DNA of 64,000 nucleotides, from positions 94,174 to 158,173 of the forward strand of contig DVDX01000004.1 in NCBI GenBank assembly GCA_015295985.1, in the 5' to 3' direction. The position numbers and the translations under genes are program-made. This stretch comes from Synechococcus sp. M44_DOE_062. GTDB taxonomy: Bacteria > Cyanobacteriota > Cyanobacteriia > Thermostichales > Thermostichaceae. Under the pieces are notes generated by a model, which was not told where the DNA came from, ran no database searches, and saw only the letters and a list, made by a program, of their open reading frames with translations. Of this stretch, positions 1-8,424 are shown one piece after another (within the stretch, counting starts at the first letter, position 1; each line of letters starts with the position of its first letter).

Positions 1-321
1 ATCACCGGCGGCGGGATCCCGGAAAATTTGCCCCGCTGTTTGGCCCCGAACCAAGCGGCACGGCTGCAGCCCCACAGTTGGCCCGTCCCACGGGAATTTC
101 TCTGGCTCCAAGAGCAGGGCCAGGTGGAGACCTTGGAGATGTTCCGCACCTTCAACCTGGGGGTGGGCTACGTGCTGGTGATCCCCCCTGAGGCGGAAAA
201 TCAGGTGAGATCCCTGCTCCCCGAAGCCTTCCCCATTGGGGAGGTGGTGGCAGCCAATGCAGGGGAGAGCCGGGTTCTGGGGCTGGAACAGTGGGGATCC
301 CTCACAAGCCCTGCCGACTAG
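1..321 (+). CDS. purM: phosphoribosylformylglycinamidine cyclo-ligase, C-terminal part
   Basis: Only the last 106 codons are in the window; the reading frame is open from base 1. PurM closes the imidazole ring in purine synthesis, making aminoimidazole ribotide from formylglycinamidine ribotide and ATP in the cytoplasm. Visible family signs are the ITGGGIPENLPR segment at the very start and EMFRTFNLGVGYVLV about 40 residues later, both typical of the C-terminal half of PurM. The stop is TAG at 319-321. The 5' end lies outside the window, so its start and neighbours cannot be judged. Confidence 0.9.
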   Translation: MTGGGIPENLPRCLAPNQAARLQPHSWPVPREFLWLQEQGQVETLEMFRTFNLGVGYVLVIPPEAENQVRSLLPEAFPIGEVVAANAGESRVLGLEQWGSLTSPAD

Positions 322-556
322 CCAACCGATGGATCCCCACCAAAAGGGGGAAAGGGATCCCGGCTCCATCAACGCATCCTCGCTGCCGCTATGCTAAGTT
401 GGCATGTGGCCTCAGCACGGTTGCCCGTGTTCTTGCCCGAGCCTGTAATCTCTTCCTAGCATTCGTTTTTCTTGGAATATGGGCAACTCAGCCTTAGCCT
501 GCACAGACTTGGGCCGTTTGCCAACCACCGCTGACCCTGTAGGTTAGGAGTTGCTG
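322..556. other. spacer between purM and the ABC operon
   Basis: No convincing gene is present. It contains GGGATCCC-type palindromes near 355. A GTTAGGAG purine-rich stretch at 543-550 fits a ribosome binding site for the ATG at 557. A promoter for the downstream operon should lie here, but I cannot point to clear -35/-10 boxes. Confidence 0.4.
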
Positions 557-1591
557 ATGACAGGTTTACCCACTGCTCGTGCAAATGCGGTTGCTAAAGT
601 GCTCCGCACCGCTGGCGCGATCGAAGTCGAGCATTTGAGCAAAACCTACGGCAGCTTTACTGCCATCCGCGATGTTTCCTTCCAGGTGAACGCCGGCGAG
701 ATCATGGGGTTTTTGGGGCCGAATGGGGCCGGCAAGACCACATCCATGCGCATTTTGGCTGGGTATCTGCCTGCCAGCGAGGGGACGGCGCGGGTGGCTG
801 GGTTTGATGTTCACGAAAACTCGATGGCGGTGCGGCAGCGCATCGGCTATCTGCCGGAAAACCCGCCCCTCTACCCCGACATGACGGTGGAGGCGTATCT
901 GCACTTTGTGGCCCAGATCAAGCGGGTCAGCCCCGGCGATCGGCCCAGGCGGGTGGACGAGGTGCTCCGGCGCTGCAGCCTGGAAGAAAAGCGCCACACC
1001 CTCATCCGCAAGCTTTCCAAGGGATTTAAGCAGCGGGTGGGCATCGCCCAAGCCCTGGTTCACGACCCGCCGGTGATCATCCTGGATGAGCCCACCATTG
1101 GCTTGGATCCCAAGCAGATCATTGAGGTGCGCAACCTAATCAAGAGCCTGGCGGGCGACCATACCATTGTCCTCTCCACCCACATCCTGCCAGAGGTGAG
1201 CATGACCTGCGACCGAGTGGTGATCATCAACCGCGGCCAGGTGGCTGCCATCGGCACACCTGCTGAACTGACAGCCCAGCTTCAGGATCGGCAGCAGGCG
1301 CGGCTGTTGGTGGGGGCAACGGAGGAAACGGCCATCCGGGCAGCCCTGCAGCCTTTGCCCCAAGTGGAGGTGGTGAGCGTACAACCCTTGGCGGCGGATT
1401 CTCCTCGCTGGCAGGTGCAGCTCAAGAGCAGCGCTGCCATGGACGGCTGGATCCCAGAGGCGGCCAAAGCGCTGGTGCAGGCGGGGATCGACCTCTACGA
1501 GATAGGCCGTTCTCAGGCTTCTTTGGAAGAGATTTTCCTGCAGCTCACCACCCAAGAGGGATCCGAGGGCCCACTGGAGGAAGCGGCATGA
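557..1591 (+). CDS. ABC transporter ATP-binding protein, GldA/CcmA-like
   Basis: This is the ATPase of an ABC-2 type exporter, energising the permease encoded just downstream at the inner membrane. Walker A is GPNGAGKTT (about residue 55). The signature region reads LSKGFKQR, a variant of LSGGQ, and Walker B is VIILDEPTIGLDP, followed by the H-loop STHILPEV. A C-terminal regulatory extension of about 100 residues follows. ATG 557 is preferred over TTG 551 because the AGGAG of GTTAGGAG then lies 6 bases upstream. Codons 15-22 (599-623) consist of a copy of the GGTGCGGAGCAC dispersed repeat, read as VLRTAGAI, so the N-terminus before EVEHLSKTYGS is probably not ancestral. The stop overlaps the next gene by 4 bases (ATGA). 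Confidence 0.88.
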   Translation: MTGLPTARANAVAKVLRTAGAIEVEHLSKTYGSFTAIRDVSFQVNAGEIMGFLGPNGAGKTTSMRILAGYLPASEGTARVAGFDVHENSMAVRQRIGYLPENPPLYPDMTVEAYLHFVAQIKRVSPGDRPRRVDEVLRRCSLEEKRHTLIRKLSKGFKQRVGIAQALVHDPPVIILDEPTIGLDPKQIIEVRNLIKSLAGDHTIVLSTHILPEVSMTCDRVVIINRGQVAAIGTPAELTAQLQDRQQARLLVGATEETAIRAALQPLPQVEVVSVQPLAADSPRWQVQLKSSAAMDGWIPEAAKALVQAGIDLYEIGRSQASLEEIFLQLTTQEGSEGPLEEAA

Positions 1592-2373
1592 ACGGAGCAA
1601 TTGCCATTTTTCGTAAGGAATTGCGCGGCTACTTTACCTCGCCCATCGCCTATGTGGTGGCCGCGGTGTTTTGGGGACTGGCGGGGTTTTTCTTCTTTAA
1701 TATCCTGGTGCGGGTGATCAATTTCTCCCAGCAGGTGGATCTGTTTGCCCAGTTTGGCCAGGAGAACCCCTTTGACGCCGCCACCATCCTGTCACAGCAG
1801 TTTCTCAATCTCTTGGGCACCCTCTCCCTTTTCTTGTTGCCCATCTTCACCATGAGTTCCTATGCCGAGGAGCGGCGGCGGGGCACTATGGAGCTGCTGG
1901 CCACCTCCCCCATCACCAACTTGGGGGTGGCGGTGGGCAAATGGCTGGCGGTGTGGGTGTTTTTCATCACGCTGCTGCTGCCGCCGTTGGTTTACCACGT
2001 GCTGGTGCTGAGCAGCGCCAACCCGGCAGTGGACTACCGCCTGACCTTGATGGGCTATGTGGGCCTAACCCTGCTGGCGGGCAGTGTCATGGCCTTGGGG
2101 TTGTTTATCTCGTCTCTAACAGACAGCACACTCATCGCGGCGGTGGCCACCTTTGGCTTGATCCTGCTGCTCTGGGTGATTGACGCAGCAGCCGGTCAGG
2201 AGGAGAACTGGGTTGCCGCGACGCTGCGACATGTGTCTTTGCTACAGCAATACAGCAACTGGGTGCAAGGGATCCTCAGCAGCAGCAGCCTCATTCTTTT
2301 CTTGAGCATCATCGTCTTGGGGCTGTTTGCCACGGTGCAATCGGTGGAAAGCCTGCGCTGGCAACAGAGCTAG
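1588..2373 (+). CDS. ABC-2 type transporter permease
   Basis: A 261-residue integral membrane protein with about six hydrophobic segments, beginning ELRGYFTSPIAYVVAAVFW, a hallmark of the ABC-2/GldF-like permeases. The segment EERRRGTMELLATSPIT is the conserved cytoplasmic loop that contacts the ATPase. Translation is probably coupled to the ATPase gene through the ATGA overlap. The substrate is unknown. By family (GldA-F-G arrangement) it may export a cell-surface component, but nothing in the sequence shows which. Confidence 0.85.
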   Translation: MNGAIAIFRKELRGYFTSPIAYVVAAVFWGLAGFFFFNILVRVINFSQQVDLFAQFGQENPFDAATILSQQFLNLLGTLSLFLLPIFTMSSYAEERRRGTMELLATSPITNLGVAVGKWLAVWVFFITLLLPPLVYHVLVLSSANPAVDYRLTLMGYVGLTLLAGSVMALGLFISSLTDSTLIAAVATFGLILLLWVIDAAAGQEENWVAATLRHVSLLQQYSNWVQGILSSSSLILFLSIIVLGLFATVQSVESLRWQQS

Positions 2374-2393
2374 AGTCAGACGGGAGGAGTGCG

Positions 2394-3968
2394 GTGTTGA
2401 AGGACTGGCGCGCGTTAAAGGACTGGACAGGGATCCTGGGCATTGGTGTCATCGCCATTGGCCTGGTGGTGGGATCCACCTTCACCGGTTGGACGGCTGT
2501 GCCCCTGAGCATGCTGGCAACGGGCCTGGCCCTGCTGGTGGCTTGGGGCATCACCCACCGGCAGGAGGTGGGGGTCTTCCTCGGTTTGCGTTCCACCCAG
2601 ACCAACGCCAACATTCTGGTGGCGGTGGCGGCGATGGCCGTCATTTTGGTGCTGGTGAATGTGGTGGCGGTGCGCTACGACCTGCGGCTGGATCTCACCG
2701 AGGAGGGCCTGTTTACCCTGTCACCCCAAACCCGGCAATTGGTGCAGGGATTGGCGCAGCCGGTCAAAGTTTGGGTGGTCACCACTGCGCCGGATCCCAA
2801 CCTGCGGGAGCAGCTAGAGCGCTATCGCCGCCTCAACCCCAACCGCTTCCAGTTTGAGTTTGTGGATCCCAATCGGGATCCCCTGACCATTCAGCGGCTG
2901 CAGGTGACGCAAAACAACACCCTGGTGGTGGAGGCCGGAGAAAGCCGGCAGCAACTGCCTCAGCCCCCTGCTCCTGACCTGGAGAGCAGACTAACCCCCG
3001 TCCTGTCCAAAGTGGTTAACCGAGGGGAGCTGGTGGCCTACTTCGTGCAAGGGCATGGGGAAGTGGGGCTGCAAGCCAGGGAAGGCACTCCAACGCTGGC
3101 TCAGGCAGCGGCAGCCCTGGGCCAGGAAGGCTATCGGGTCGAGCCCCTCAACTTGGTGCAATCGGAGATCCCAGAGGATGCGGATGTCTTGGTGCTGGCG
3201 GGGCCGCAGCGGGCTTTGTTCCCCGGCGAGGTGGAGAAGCTGCAGGATTATCTAGCAGAAGGAGGACGGCTGCTGTTGTTGATTGGGCCACGGGCGGATG
3301 CTGGCCTGGATCCCTTGCTGGAAGAGTGGGGTGTGGTCTTGGGGGATGACATCATCCTGGAGACGAGCAGCATCAGCCAGCTTCTGGGGACAGGGCCAGC
3401 CGTAGCTTTGGTTACTGACTACGGGGATCACCCCATCACCGCCCCCTTGGCTGCCCAGCGGCTGATGACTCTCTTTCCCTTGGCTCGTTCGGTGGAAACC
3501 CAAGCTCGAGAAGGGATCCAAGCCACGCCCCTGCTGCGCACCGGCCCACAAAGCTGGGGGGAGACCAGTCCTGAGCTGCAAAGTGGCCCCCTGCAGTTCG
3601 ATCCGGAGCAGGACAAGCCCGGCCCCCTTACCCTGGGTGTTGCTTTAAGCCGCCGTTTGGACAGCGACCAGACCGAATCAGACCAGGACTCGGGATCCCC
3701 GCAGGAGGCCCGCCTGGTGGTGATTGGCAATGTCAACTTCGCCCTCAACGGCAACTTGCGGCAGCAGGGCAACCGGGATCTCTTCTTGAACACCCTCAAC
3801 TGGCTGACCGAACAAACGGAGCAGATCTCCATTCGCCCCAAATCCATCACGGATCGCCGTCTCACCCTAACCGGTCAAAACTTCCGCTGGTTGGTGCTGG
3901 GATCGACGGTGCTTTTGCCCTTGGCGGCCCTGGGATCCGGAGCTGCCCTGTGGTGGCAAAGACGGTAG
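2394..3968 (+). CDS. GldG-like ABC-type auxiliary membrane protein
   Basis: A 524-residue protein of the Gldg/YmfD-like family (ABC-type uncharacterised transport system). Two N-terminal membrane segments lie at about residues 12-50, a third at about 65-88, a large extracytoplasmic domain follows (for example YFVQGHGEVGL and LLLLIGPRADAGLDPLLEEWGV), and a final membrane helix lies near the C-terminus (LVLGSTVLLPLAALGSGAAL). The start GTG 2394 (or TTG 2397) is chosen because GGAGGAG lies 4-7 bases upstream. It is the third gene of the export operon, in the place GldG takes beside GldA/GldF. Its function is inferred only from this arrangement. Confidence 0.8.
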   Translation: MLKDWRALKDWTGILGIGVIAIGLVVGSTFTGWTAVPLSMLATGLALLVAWGITHRQEVGVFLGLRSTQTNANILVAVAAMAVILVLVNVVAVRYDLRLDLTEEGLFTLSPQTRQLVQGLAQPVKVWVVTTAPDPNLREQLERYRRLNPNRFQFEFVDPNRDPLTIQRLQVTQNNTLVVEAGESRQQLPQPPAPDLESRLTPVLSKVVNRGELVAYFVQGHGEVGLQAREGTPTLAQAAAALGQEGYRVEPLNLVQSEIPEDADVLVLAGPQRALFPGEVEKLQDYLAEGGRLLLLIGPRADAGLDPLLEEWGVVLGDDIILETSSISQLLGTGPAVALVTDYGDHPITAPLAAQRLMTLFPLARSVETQAREGIQATPLLRTGPQSWGETSPELQSGPLQFDPEQDKPGPLTLGVALSRRLDSDQTESDQDSGSPQEARLVVIGNVNFALNGNLRQQGNRDLFLNTLNWLTEQTEQISIRPKSITDRRLTLTGQNFRWLVLGSTVLLPLAALGSGAALWWQRR

Positions 3969-3986
3969 AGCTGGAGGAAAGCAGGC

Positions 3987-5447
3987 ATGTTCAAGCGAAC
4001 CACCTGGATTCTCTTGGGCCTGGCGGTGGCCTGTCTGCTGGGCTACTTCCTCTTGGATAACATCCAGCAACTGCGCCAGGAGCAACAGGCGGAGCGGGCG
4101 CGGCTGTTCCACTTTGCCACCGACACCATTGCCCGCATTGAAATCCGCCAACAGAAAGAGGGGGAACCGGAAGAAATCCTTTTGGAGCGCATTCCGGAAG
4201 AAGAGGGATCCCACTGGCGGATCATCAGTCCCATCCAGTCGGCGGCGCTGGACTTCCCCATTGAGCAGTTGCTCAACACCTTCTCCCGCCTCACCCCCCA
4301 AATCACGCTGGAGGGGGCCACCGACCTAGCCGCTTTTGGCTTGGATCAGCCACGACACCAAATTGCCCTTTTCCCCAAAGAGGGGGATCCCTACCGCCTG
4401 GCCATCGGCAACGACAACTTCGATGGCTCCGGCTTCTACGCCCAACCGGAAGGCAAAGAGGTGGTACTCTTGCCCAGCGTCCAGAAGGGATCCCTGTTGC
4501 CTTCTCTCTTGGCTTTGCGAGACAAGACTTTGCTTCGGTTTGATACTGCCGAGGTGAAGGCCCTCCAAGTACAGTTGGCAGGGGCGGATCCAGAAGTCTT
4601 TCGCCTGGAGCGGCAAGACGTTCGCGCCAGCGGTGCGGAGCACTTTACTTGGCAGATTGTTGAGCCCAGAGAACTGCCTGCCGATGAGATCAACGTCAAC
4701 CGCCTGCTCAATACTCTGGCCCGCCTGCAGGCTGTAGAGTTCTCCGCCGAGACGCAGACGGAGCTAGCCCCCTATGGCTTGGAGCAACCTTCCGCCCGGC
4801 TGACGATAGAGCTCGGCAATGGCAAAACTCTCACAGTTGCCCTTGGCTCCGAAAAAGATGGCCAGGTGTACGTCATCACCTCAGAACACCCAGCAGTGGC
4901 CACCTTGCTCACCTCCACCGCTGACATTCTCCGCTCCGACTTGGAAGAGCTGCGGGATCACCGCATTGCCCGCCTCAACGCCAACCAAGTGGGCCAAGTC
5001 ACCTTGGAATCCCAGGGGGAAAAGGTCACCCTCATCCCTCGGTCTCCAGAGAAGGGATCCTTGGAGCTGCGCTGGGAAAACCCGCAGCAACCGGGCCAGC
5101 CTGCGGATCTCGGCTCTCTATTCTCCAGCCTCAATGCTGCCCGCGCCAAAGAGTTTGTGGAACAGGCCAACGCGGAAGCCCAAAGGGTGTTGTCTGAGCC
5201 TGACCTACGCCTGACCTTTGAGCCCAAGCCTGACGCCGAGCAAGATCCCTTGGTTCTGACCTTGGCCGCCTCTGGCTTGCGGGCCTACGTGCAAAGCAGC
5301 CGCCAACCGGACATTGCTGTGATCGAGCTGAGCACCTTCAACAGCCTGGAAACCGAAGTAAATCGCCTCTTGGAAGGCCAGCCAGAGAGTAAAGACTCCG
5401 CCCCGCTCACGCAACCGGCTCCCACCCCCTCGCCCCAGAGTCCCTAG
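3987..5447 (+). CDS. DUF4340 domain-containing protein
   Basis: A 486-residue protein with one N-terminal membrane segment (about residues 7-25, TTWILLGLAVACLLGYFLL), then a repeated beta-rich extracytoplasmic region of the DUF4340 type. Two copies of the motif FGLDQP / YGLEQP (about residues 117 and 258) mark the internal repeat. This family regularly follows GldG-like genes in cyanobacteria, so it is probably part of the same exporter. A GGTGCGGAGCAC repeat copy at 4620-4647 is translated in frame as DVRASGAEHF, which looks like an insertion. A [13 protein letters not shown] site precedes the ATG. The gene ends 4 bases before the convergent stress-protein gene. Confidence 0.82.
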   Translation: MFKRTTWILLGLAVACLLGYFLLDNIQQLRQEQQAERARLFHFATDTIARIEIRQQKEGEPEEILLERIPEEEGSHWRIISPIQSAALDFPIEQLLNTFSRLTPQITLEGATDLAAFGLDQPRHQIALFPKEGDPYRLAIGNDNFDGSGFYAQPEGKEVVLLPSVQKGSLLPSLLALRDKTLLRFDTAEVKALQVQLAGADPEVFRLERQDVRASGAEHFTWQIVEPRELPADEINVNRLLNTLARLQAVEFSAETQTELAPYGLEQPSARLTIELGNGKTLTVALGSEKDGQVYVITSEHPAVATLLTSTADILRSDLEELRDHRIARLNANQVGQVTLESQGEKVTLIPRSPEKGSLELRWENPQQPGQPADLGSLFSSLNAARAKEFVEQANAEAQRVLSEPDLRLTFEPKPDAEQDPLVLTLAASGLRAYVQSSRQPDIAVIELSTFNSLETEVNRLLEGQPESKDSAPLTQPAPTPSPQSP

Positions 5448-5451
5448 AGCC

Positions 5452-5985
5452 TTAGCTGGCAGAGGTAGCCGTCTTCTCCTCTGGGGTTTGGGCTGCTTTT
5501 TTCAGGGCTTCCCCTTGTATCGTCAACACCGAGCAGGGGGCATGGTGCAGCACGTAGTTGCTAACGCTGCCCAGAAACAGCTCGCTCAGGCCGGAGTGGC
5601 CGCGGCGGCCCACCACCACCAAGTCTGCATCCCAAGAGCGGGCCAGGTCGCAGATGACTCGACCGGGGCTGCCGTAGTTGAGGCTGTACTCGGCGCGGAT
5701 CCCGTGCTCAGCCGCTTTCTCCACCAGCGAGCGCAGATAGTCTATCTGGTTTTGCTCGAAGATGGCACATTGCTCCCGATAAGACTGCCACAGCTCGGCG
5801 CTGATGGCGGAGCTGTAATCCACCCCCAGAATCATCGGTGGTTCTGGGGCACCCGGCTCTTCCTGGGACAAAACATGGAGAATCATCATGCTGGCCTGCA
5901 TGGCCTTGGCTACTTGGACGGCCTTTTGAAACACTCCCTGACTTAGCTCCGACCGATCCAATGCCACCAAAATCCTGCTGAACAT
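5452..5985 (-). CDS. universal stress protein family
   Basis: A 177-residue protein of the UspA fold (cytoplasmic, ATP-binding subgroup). It begins MFSRILVALDRSELSQ and carries the nucleotide-binding motif VVGRRGHSGLSELFLGSVSNYV followed by HHAPCSVLTI. This is the G-2x-G-9x-G(S/T) pattern of ATP-binding Usp proteins. The ATG at 5985 is preferred to an upstream in-frame start at 6021 because GGAGGAAG lies about 6 bases upstream and the Usp domain begins right there. It is convergent with the DUF4340 gene. A physiological trigger cannot be read from sequence. Confidence 0.85.
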   Translation of the reverse strand: MFSRILVALDRSELSQGVFQKAVQVAKAMQASMMILHVLSQEEPGAPEPPMILGVDYSSAISAELWQSYREQCAIFEQNQIDYLRSLVEKAAEHGIRAEYSLNYGSPGRVICDLARSWDADLVVVGRRGHSGLSELFLGSVSNYVLHHAPCSVLTIQGEALKKAAQTPEEKTATSAS

Positions 5986-6413
5986 ATCGGCTTCCTCCAG
6001 AGGGCTAACAGCGGGGCACAAGATAGAAGCAGCCTAACTTCGGGGTTGACTAAGAAAACTGGGTTGCAAGCTCCGCCCTACCGCTACGCACTTCGCCTTG
6101 GCGGGCCGTAGGCCTCAGCAAGCTAGAAGGGCAGCTTTAGGCTGTCGCCTGCGGCGGCGCGGAGCGCTTTGGTGCTCATTAACTCCGCTTGGGAAAGAAT
6201 CTTTGCCCCTTAGGGCAGAGAGAATGTCAATAACTCACTTGACTTAAAGTTCCTCTCTTCTTTGCCCCTACCTACTTCGTATTCGTATTGTATTTGTTTT
6301 GTATTGTGGAAGATTTGGGCAAGAAAACCCCCGAACATCCCGTTCGCGTCAGCGTTGCGGAGCAACAACGAACCATCAGATTGGCAACGAAAGTTTAGAG
6401 ATCTTGACACAGA
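5986..6413. other. spacer with dispersed repeats
   Basis: Roughly 430 bases without a credible gene. It includes short repeat fragments (CTCCGCCCTACCGCTACGC near 6070, a GGCGGCGCGGAGCGC tract near 6150) and a GGTGCGGAGCAC-family copy at 6342-6366 (GTTCGCGTCAGCGTTGCGGA). An AT-rich patch with TTCGTATTCGTATTGTATTTG lies near 6277. Possible short reading frames here are made of repeat sequence and were not accepted. Confidence 0.5.
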
Positions 6414-7118
6414 TTAGAAGGCATCGCCTTGGGCCGCCCACTCCAACACGGCCTGCAGCGCTTCCGCTTGCTCTTGCCAGATCTGATCGAGGGGGGTGCC
6501 CCGCAGGATTTCCAGCGTTAGGGTTGGGATCCGCCGTTCCTGCCCCGCCCAAGTGCCCAGAGAACCGGGGGTGGGATAGCCGATGTCGGCGGTAATGGGC
6601 AAGCTGTTGCGAGTGGCCATCACCTGGGCTGGCTTAAGGGCAGGGCCGTTGTAGTTCACGCAGGGGTGCGCCTGACAAGAGTGGGCAGAAAGGATAAATT
6701 GGGGCCGAATCTGGGCCAAACTCGTCAACAACGCTTGGGTCTCGGGCTCAGAGCCTGGGGCTGCTCCGGGCGGATAGCGAGCTTCCAAAGAGGTCGGGAT
6801 CCAGTCTTGGGTGGGCAGATTGCGGTTCAGATCCACACCGTTGGCGTTGAGCCGTTGCCCCAAGGCACAGCCATCTGGGTTCAGGCGTGGGATCGCCCAC
6901 AGGGTTGCTTTCCCGGCTAGGGATCCCCATTTCCCCGAAGCCACATAGCGCTCGATGAGGGCATAGCCCTCCACCTCATCCCCATGTACCCCGCCTATCA
7001 GCAGCAAGGAGCGGATCCCCTGAGTAAGTCGCCAAAGGTGGATAGGACGCCCCTGCACCGAGTAGCCGATGACCTGCAGGGATCCCAAGGGTTGATCGGC
7101 AGGGAGTTGCTGAGACAT
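6414..7118 (-). CDS. M14-family zinc carboxypeptidase, MpaA-like
   Basis: A 234-residue protein resembling murein tripeptide amidase/zinc carboxypeptidases. The metal-ligand motif HGDEVEG (His and Glu ligands) is present near residue 45. DLNRNLP supplies the Asn-Arg substrate-binding pair, and LSAHSCQ supplies the third zinc ligand. A late Glu in LTLEILRGTP fits the catalytic glutamate. By family it cleaves a peptide or amide bond, possibly in cell-wall peptides, but the substrate is not shown. ATG 7118 is taken; TTG 7142, 3 bases past the ssb stop, is also possible. It probably forms a unit with ssb and rpsF upstream. Confidence 0.8.
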   Translation of the reverse strand: MSQQLPADQPLGSLQVIGYSVQGRPIHLWRLTQGIRSLLLIGGVHGDEVEGYALIERYVASGKWGSLAGKATLWAIPRLNPDGCALGQRLNANGVDLNRNLPTQDWIPTSLEARYPPGAAPGSEPETQALLTSLAQIRPQFILSAHSCQAHPCVNYNGPALKPAQVMATRNSLPITADIGYPTPGSLGTWAGQERRIPTLTLEILRGTPLDQIWQEQAEALQAVLEWAAQGDAF

Positions 7119-7145
7119 GGGGGATCCCGGCAAATCTCGCAACCG

Positions 7146-7544
7146 CTAGAACGGGATATCATCCGGCTCCGGTGGGGAAACCACATCCCCTTCAGGGGAT
7201 GCCACAGTTGCCGGTTCACCCATCCCCGTCAGGGAGAGAACGCGAGCGGATCCCAGTTGATGGACACGGCGAGCAGTGATCTCGGCTAGCTTTTCCTTGC
7301 GCCCATCTCGCTCCACCACATTCATGTGCAGTTGGCCTTCCACTGTAATCTGGTCGCCCACATGGCAGGTGTCCACCACCCTTTTGGCCAGTTCTCCAAA
7401 AGAGGAAACACGCACCCGATAGGGGGGCTCATCTGGGCGCAGGCTGGGAAAGCCAATCACCAAGGATGTAACAGCCAAGTTATCAGGGGTGTAGCGCAGC
7501 TCCGGCTCAGAGAGAACCTCACCCATCAACACAATCGAGTTCAT
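7146..7544 (-). CDS. ssb: single-stranded DNA-binding protein
   Basis: A 132-residue protein with an N-terminal OB fold (MNSIVLMGEVLSEPELRY, VTSLVIGFPS, GDQITVEGQLHMN) and a short acidic tail ending EPDDIPF. Such a tail recruits repair and replication partners. It coats single-stranded DNA during replication and repair. The central linker is short. It sits downstream of rpsF, an association common in bacteria, though rpsR is not next to it here. Confidence 0.88.
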   Translation of the reverse strand: MNSIVLMGEVLSEPELRYTPDNLAVTSLVIGFPSLRPDEPPYRVRVSSFGELAKRVVDTCHVGDQITVEGQLHMNVVERDGRKEKLAEITARRVHQLGSARVLSLTGMGEPATVASPEGDVVSPPEPDDIPF

Positions 7545-7618
7545 AACAGAGCCATCCGGGGATCAAGGGGCAGCTCAGCACACTTCCATCATGCTCGCAG
7601 GCCGGGGTGCCGTCAAAC

Positions 7619-7909
7619 CTAGCCAACGCGGAGAGTCATGTGGCGCAGCACACTCTCGTTGATGCGCAGGTTTTTCTCCCAGGCAGCCACAGCACTGGGT
7701 TCCGCTTCGTAGTTGAACTGGATGTACAGACCCTCCTTAAACTTTTTCATCTCAAACCCGGCGAAGCGGCGCTTGCCCTTGTTGGTAATCTCCATGTGGG
7801 TCACTCCGTTCTCTCGCAGGATCGCCTCCTGACTGCTGAGCAGTTGTTCGAGGGGTTCATCTGACATATCAGGACGCACAATCAGCATCGTTTCGTAAGC
7901 GCGGGGCAT
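7619..7909 (-). CDS. rpsF: 30S ribosomal protein S6
   Basis: A 96-residue protein, the normal length for S6, beginning [18 protein letters not shown] and containing [16 protein letters not shown] and [16 protein letters not shown]6 binds 16S rRNA in the platform of the small subunit together with S18. The AGGAGAACTCCCTTCC stretch upstream of the ATG supplies the ribosome binding site. It is divergent from acpP, and the 220-base gap between them should hold both promoters. Confidence 0.95.
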   Translation of the reverse strand: MPRAYETMLIVRPDMSDEPLEQLLSSQEAILRENGVTHMEITNKGKRRFAGFEMKKFKEGLYIQFNYEAEPSAVAAWEKNLRINESVLRHMTLRVG

Positions 7910-8133
7910 GGAAGGGAGTTCTCCTTAAGAATTCAGTTGTAGAGATGCAGTTGACCATGGTAACTTTTCTTTCCCGTGACCGAAAAGGCTGCGGCTCAAT
8001 CTCTACACCCCCATCTTCTGGCCACAGCAGCCAATGCAGGAGAGGATCCATTGTCCGATACAATAGGGATTGCTTCATTGGCCGCCGGTTGGCCCGGCCA
8101 AGACACGCTGAATCGAGAGTTGGGATTCCAAGC

Positions 8134-8379
8134 ATGAGCGCAGACGAAGTTTACAGCCGTGTTCGCAAGATCGTGTCCGATCAACTGGGCGTGGAAGACG
8201 ACAAAGTGACCCCGGAAGCCAATTTCCAGAACGACCTGGGGGCCGATAGCCTCGATACGGTAGAGCTGGTCATGGCTTTTGAAGAGGAATTCGACCTGGA
8301 GATCCCCGATGAAGATGCAGAAGGGATCGCCACCGTGCAAGACGCTGTTAACTACATCCTCTCGAAGAAAGCTGCCTAG
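8134..8379 (+). CDS. acpP: acyl carrier protein
   Basis: An 81-residue acidic protein carrying the growing acyl chain in type II fatty acid synthesis. The phosphopantetheine attachment site is the serine of [17 protein letters not shown]. The start is the ATG at 8134; longer frames reaching back to 7945 run through non-coding sequence. It is followed 45 bases later by fabF, the usual acpP-fabF pair. Confidence 0.95.
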   Translation: MSADEVYSRVRKIVSDQLGVEDDKVTPEANFQNDLGADSLDTVELVMAFEEEFDLEIPDEDAEGIATVQDAVNYILSKKAA

Positions 8380-8424
8380 TCTGCCCCCAGTTCTGACCCC
8401 ACACCCTCGGGCTAACACCGAACG

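Noticed and set aside
566..1063. Long frame antisense to the ABC ATPase gene
   Set aside because: It is a shadow in GC-rich coding DNA; the sense frame has all ABC motifs.
6210..6410. 66-codon minus-strand frame in the spacer
   Set aside because: Part of it is the dispersed repeat; no start signal or family likeness.
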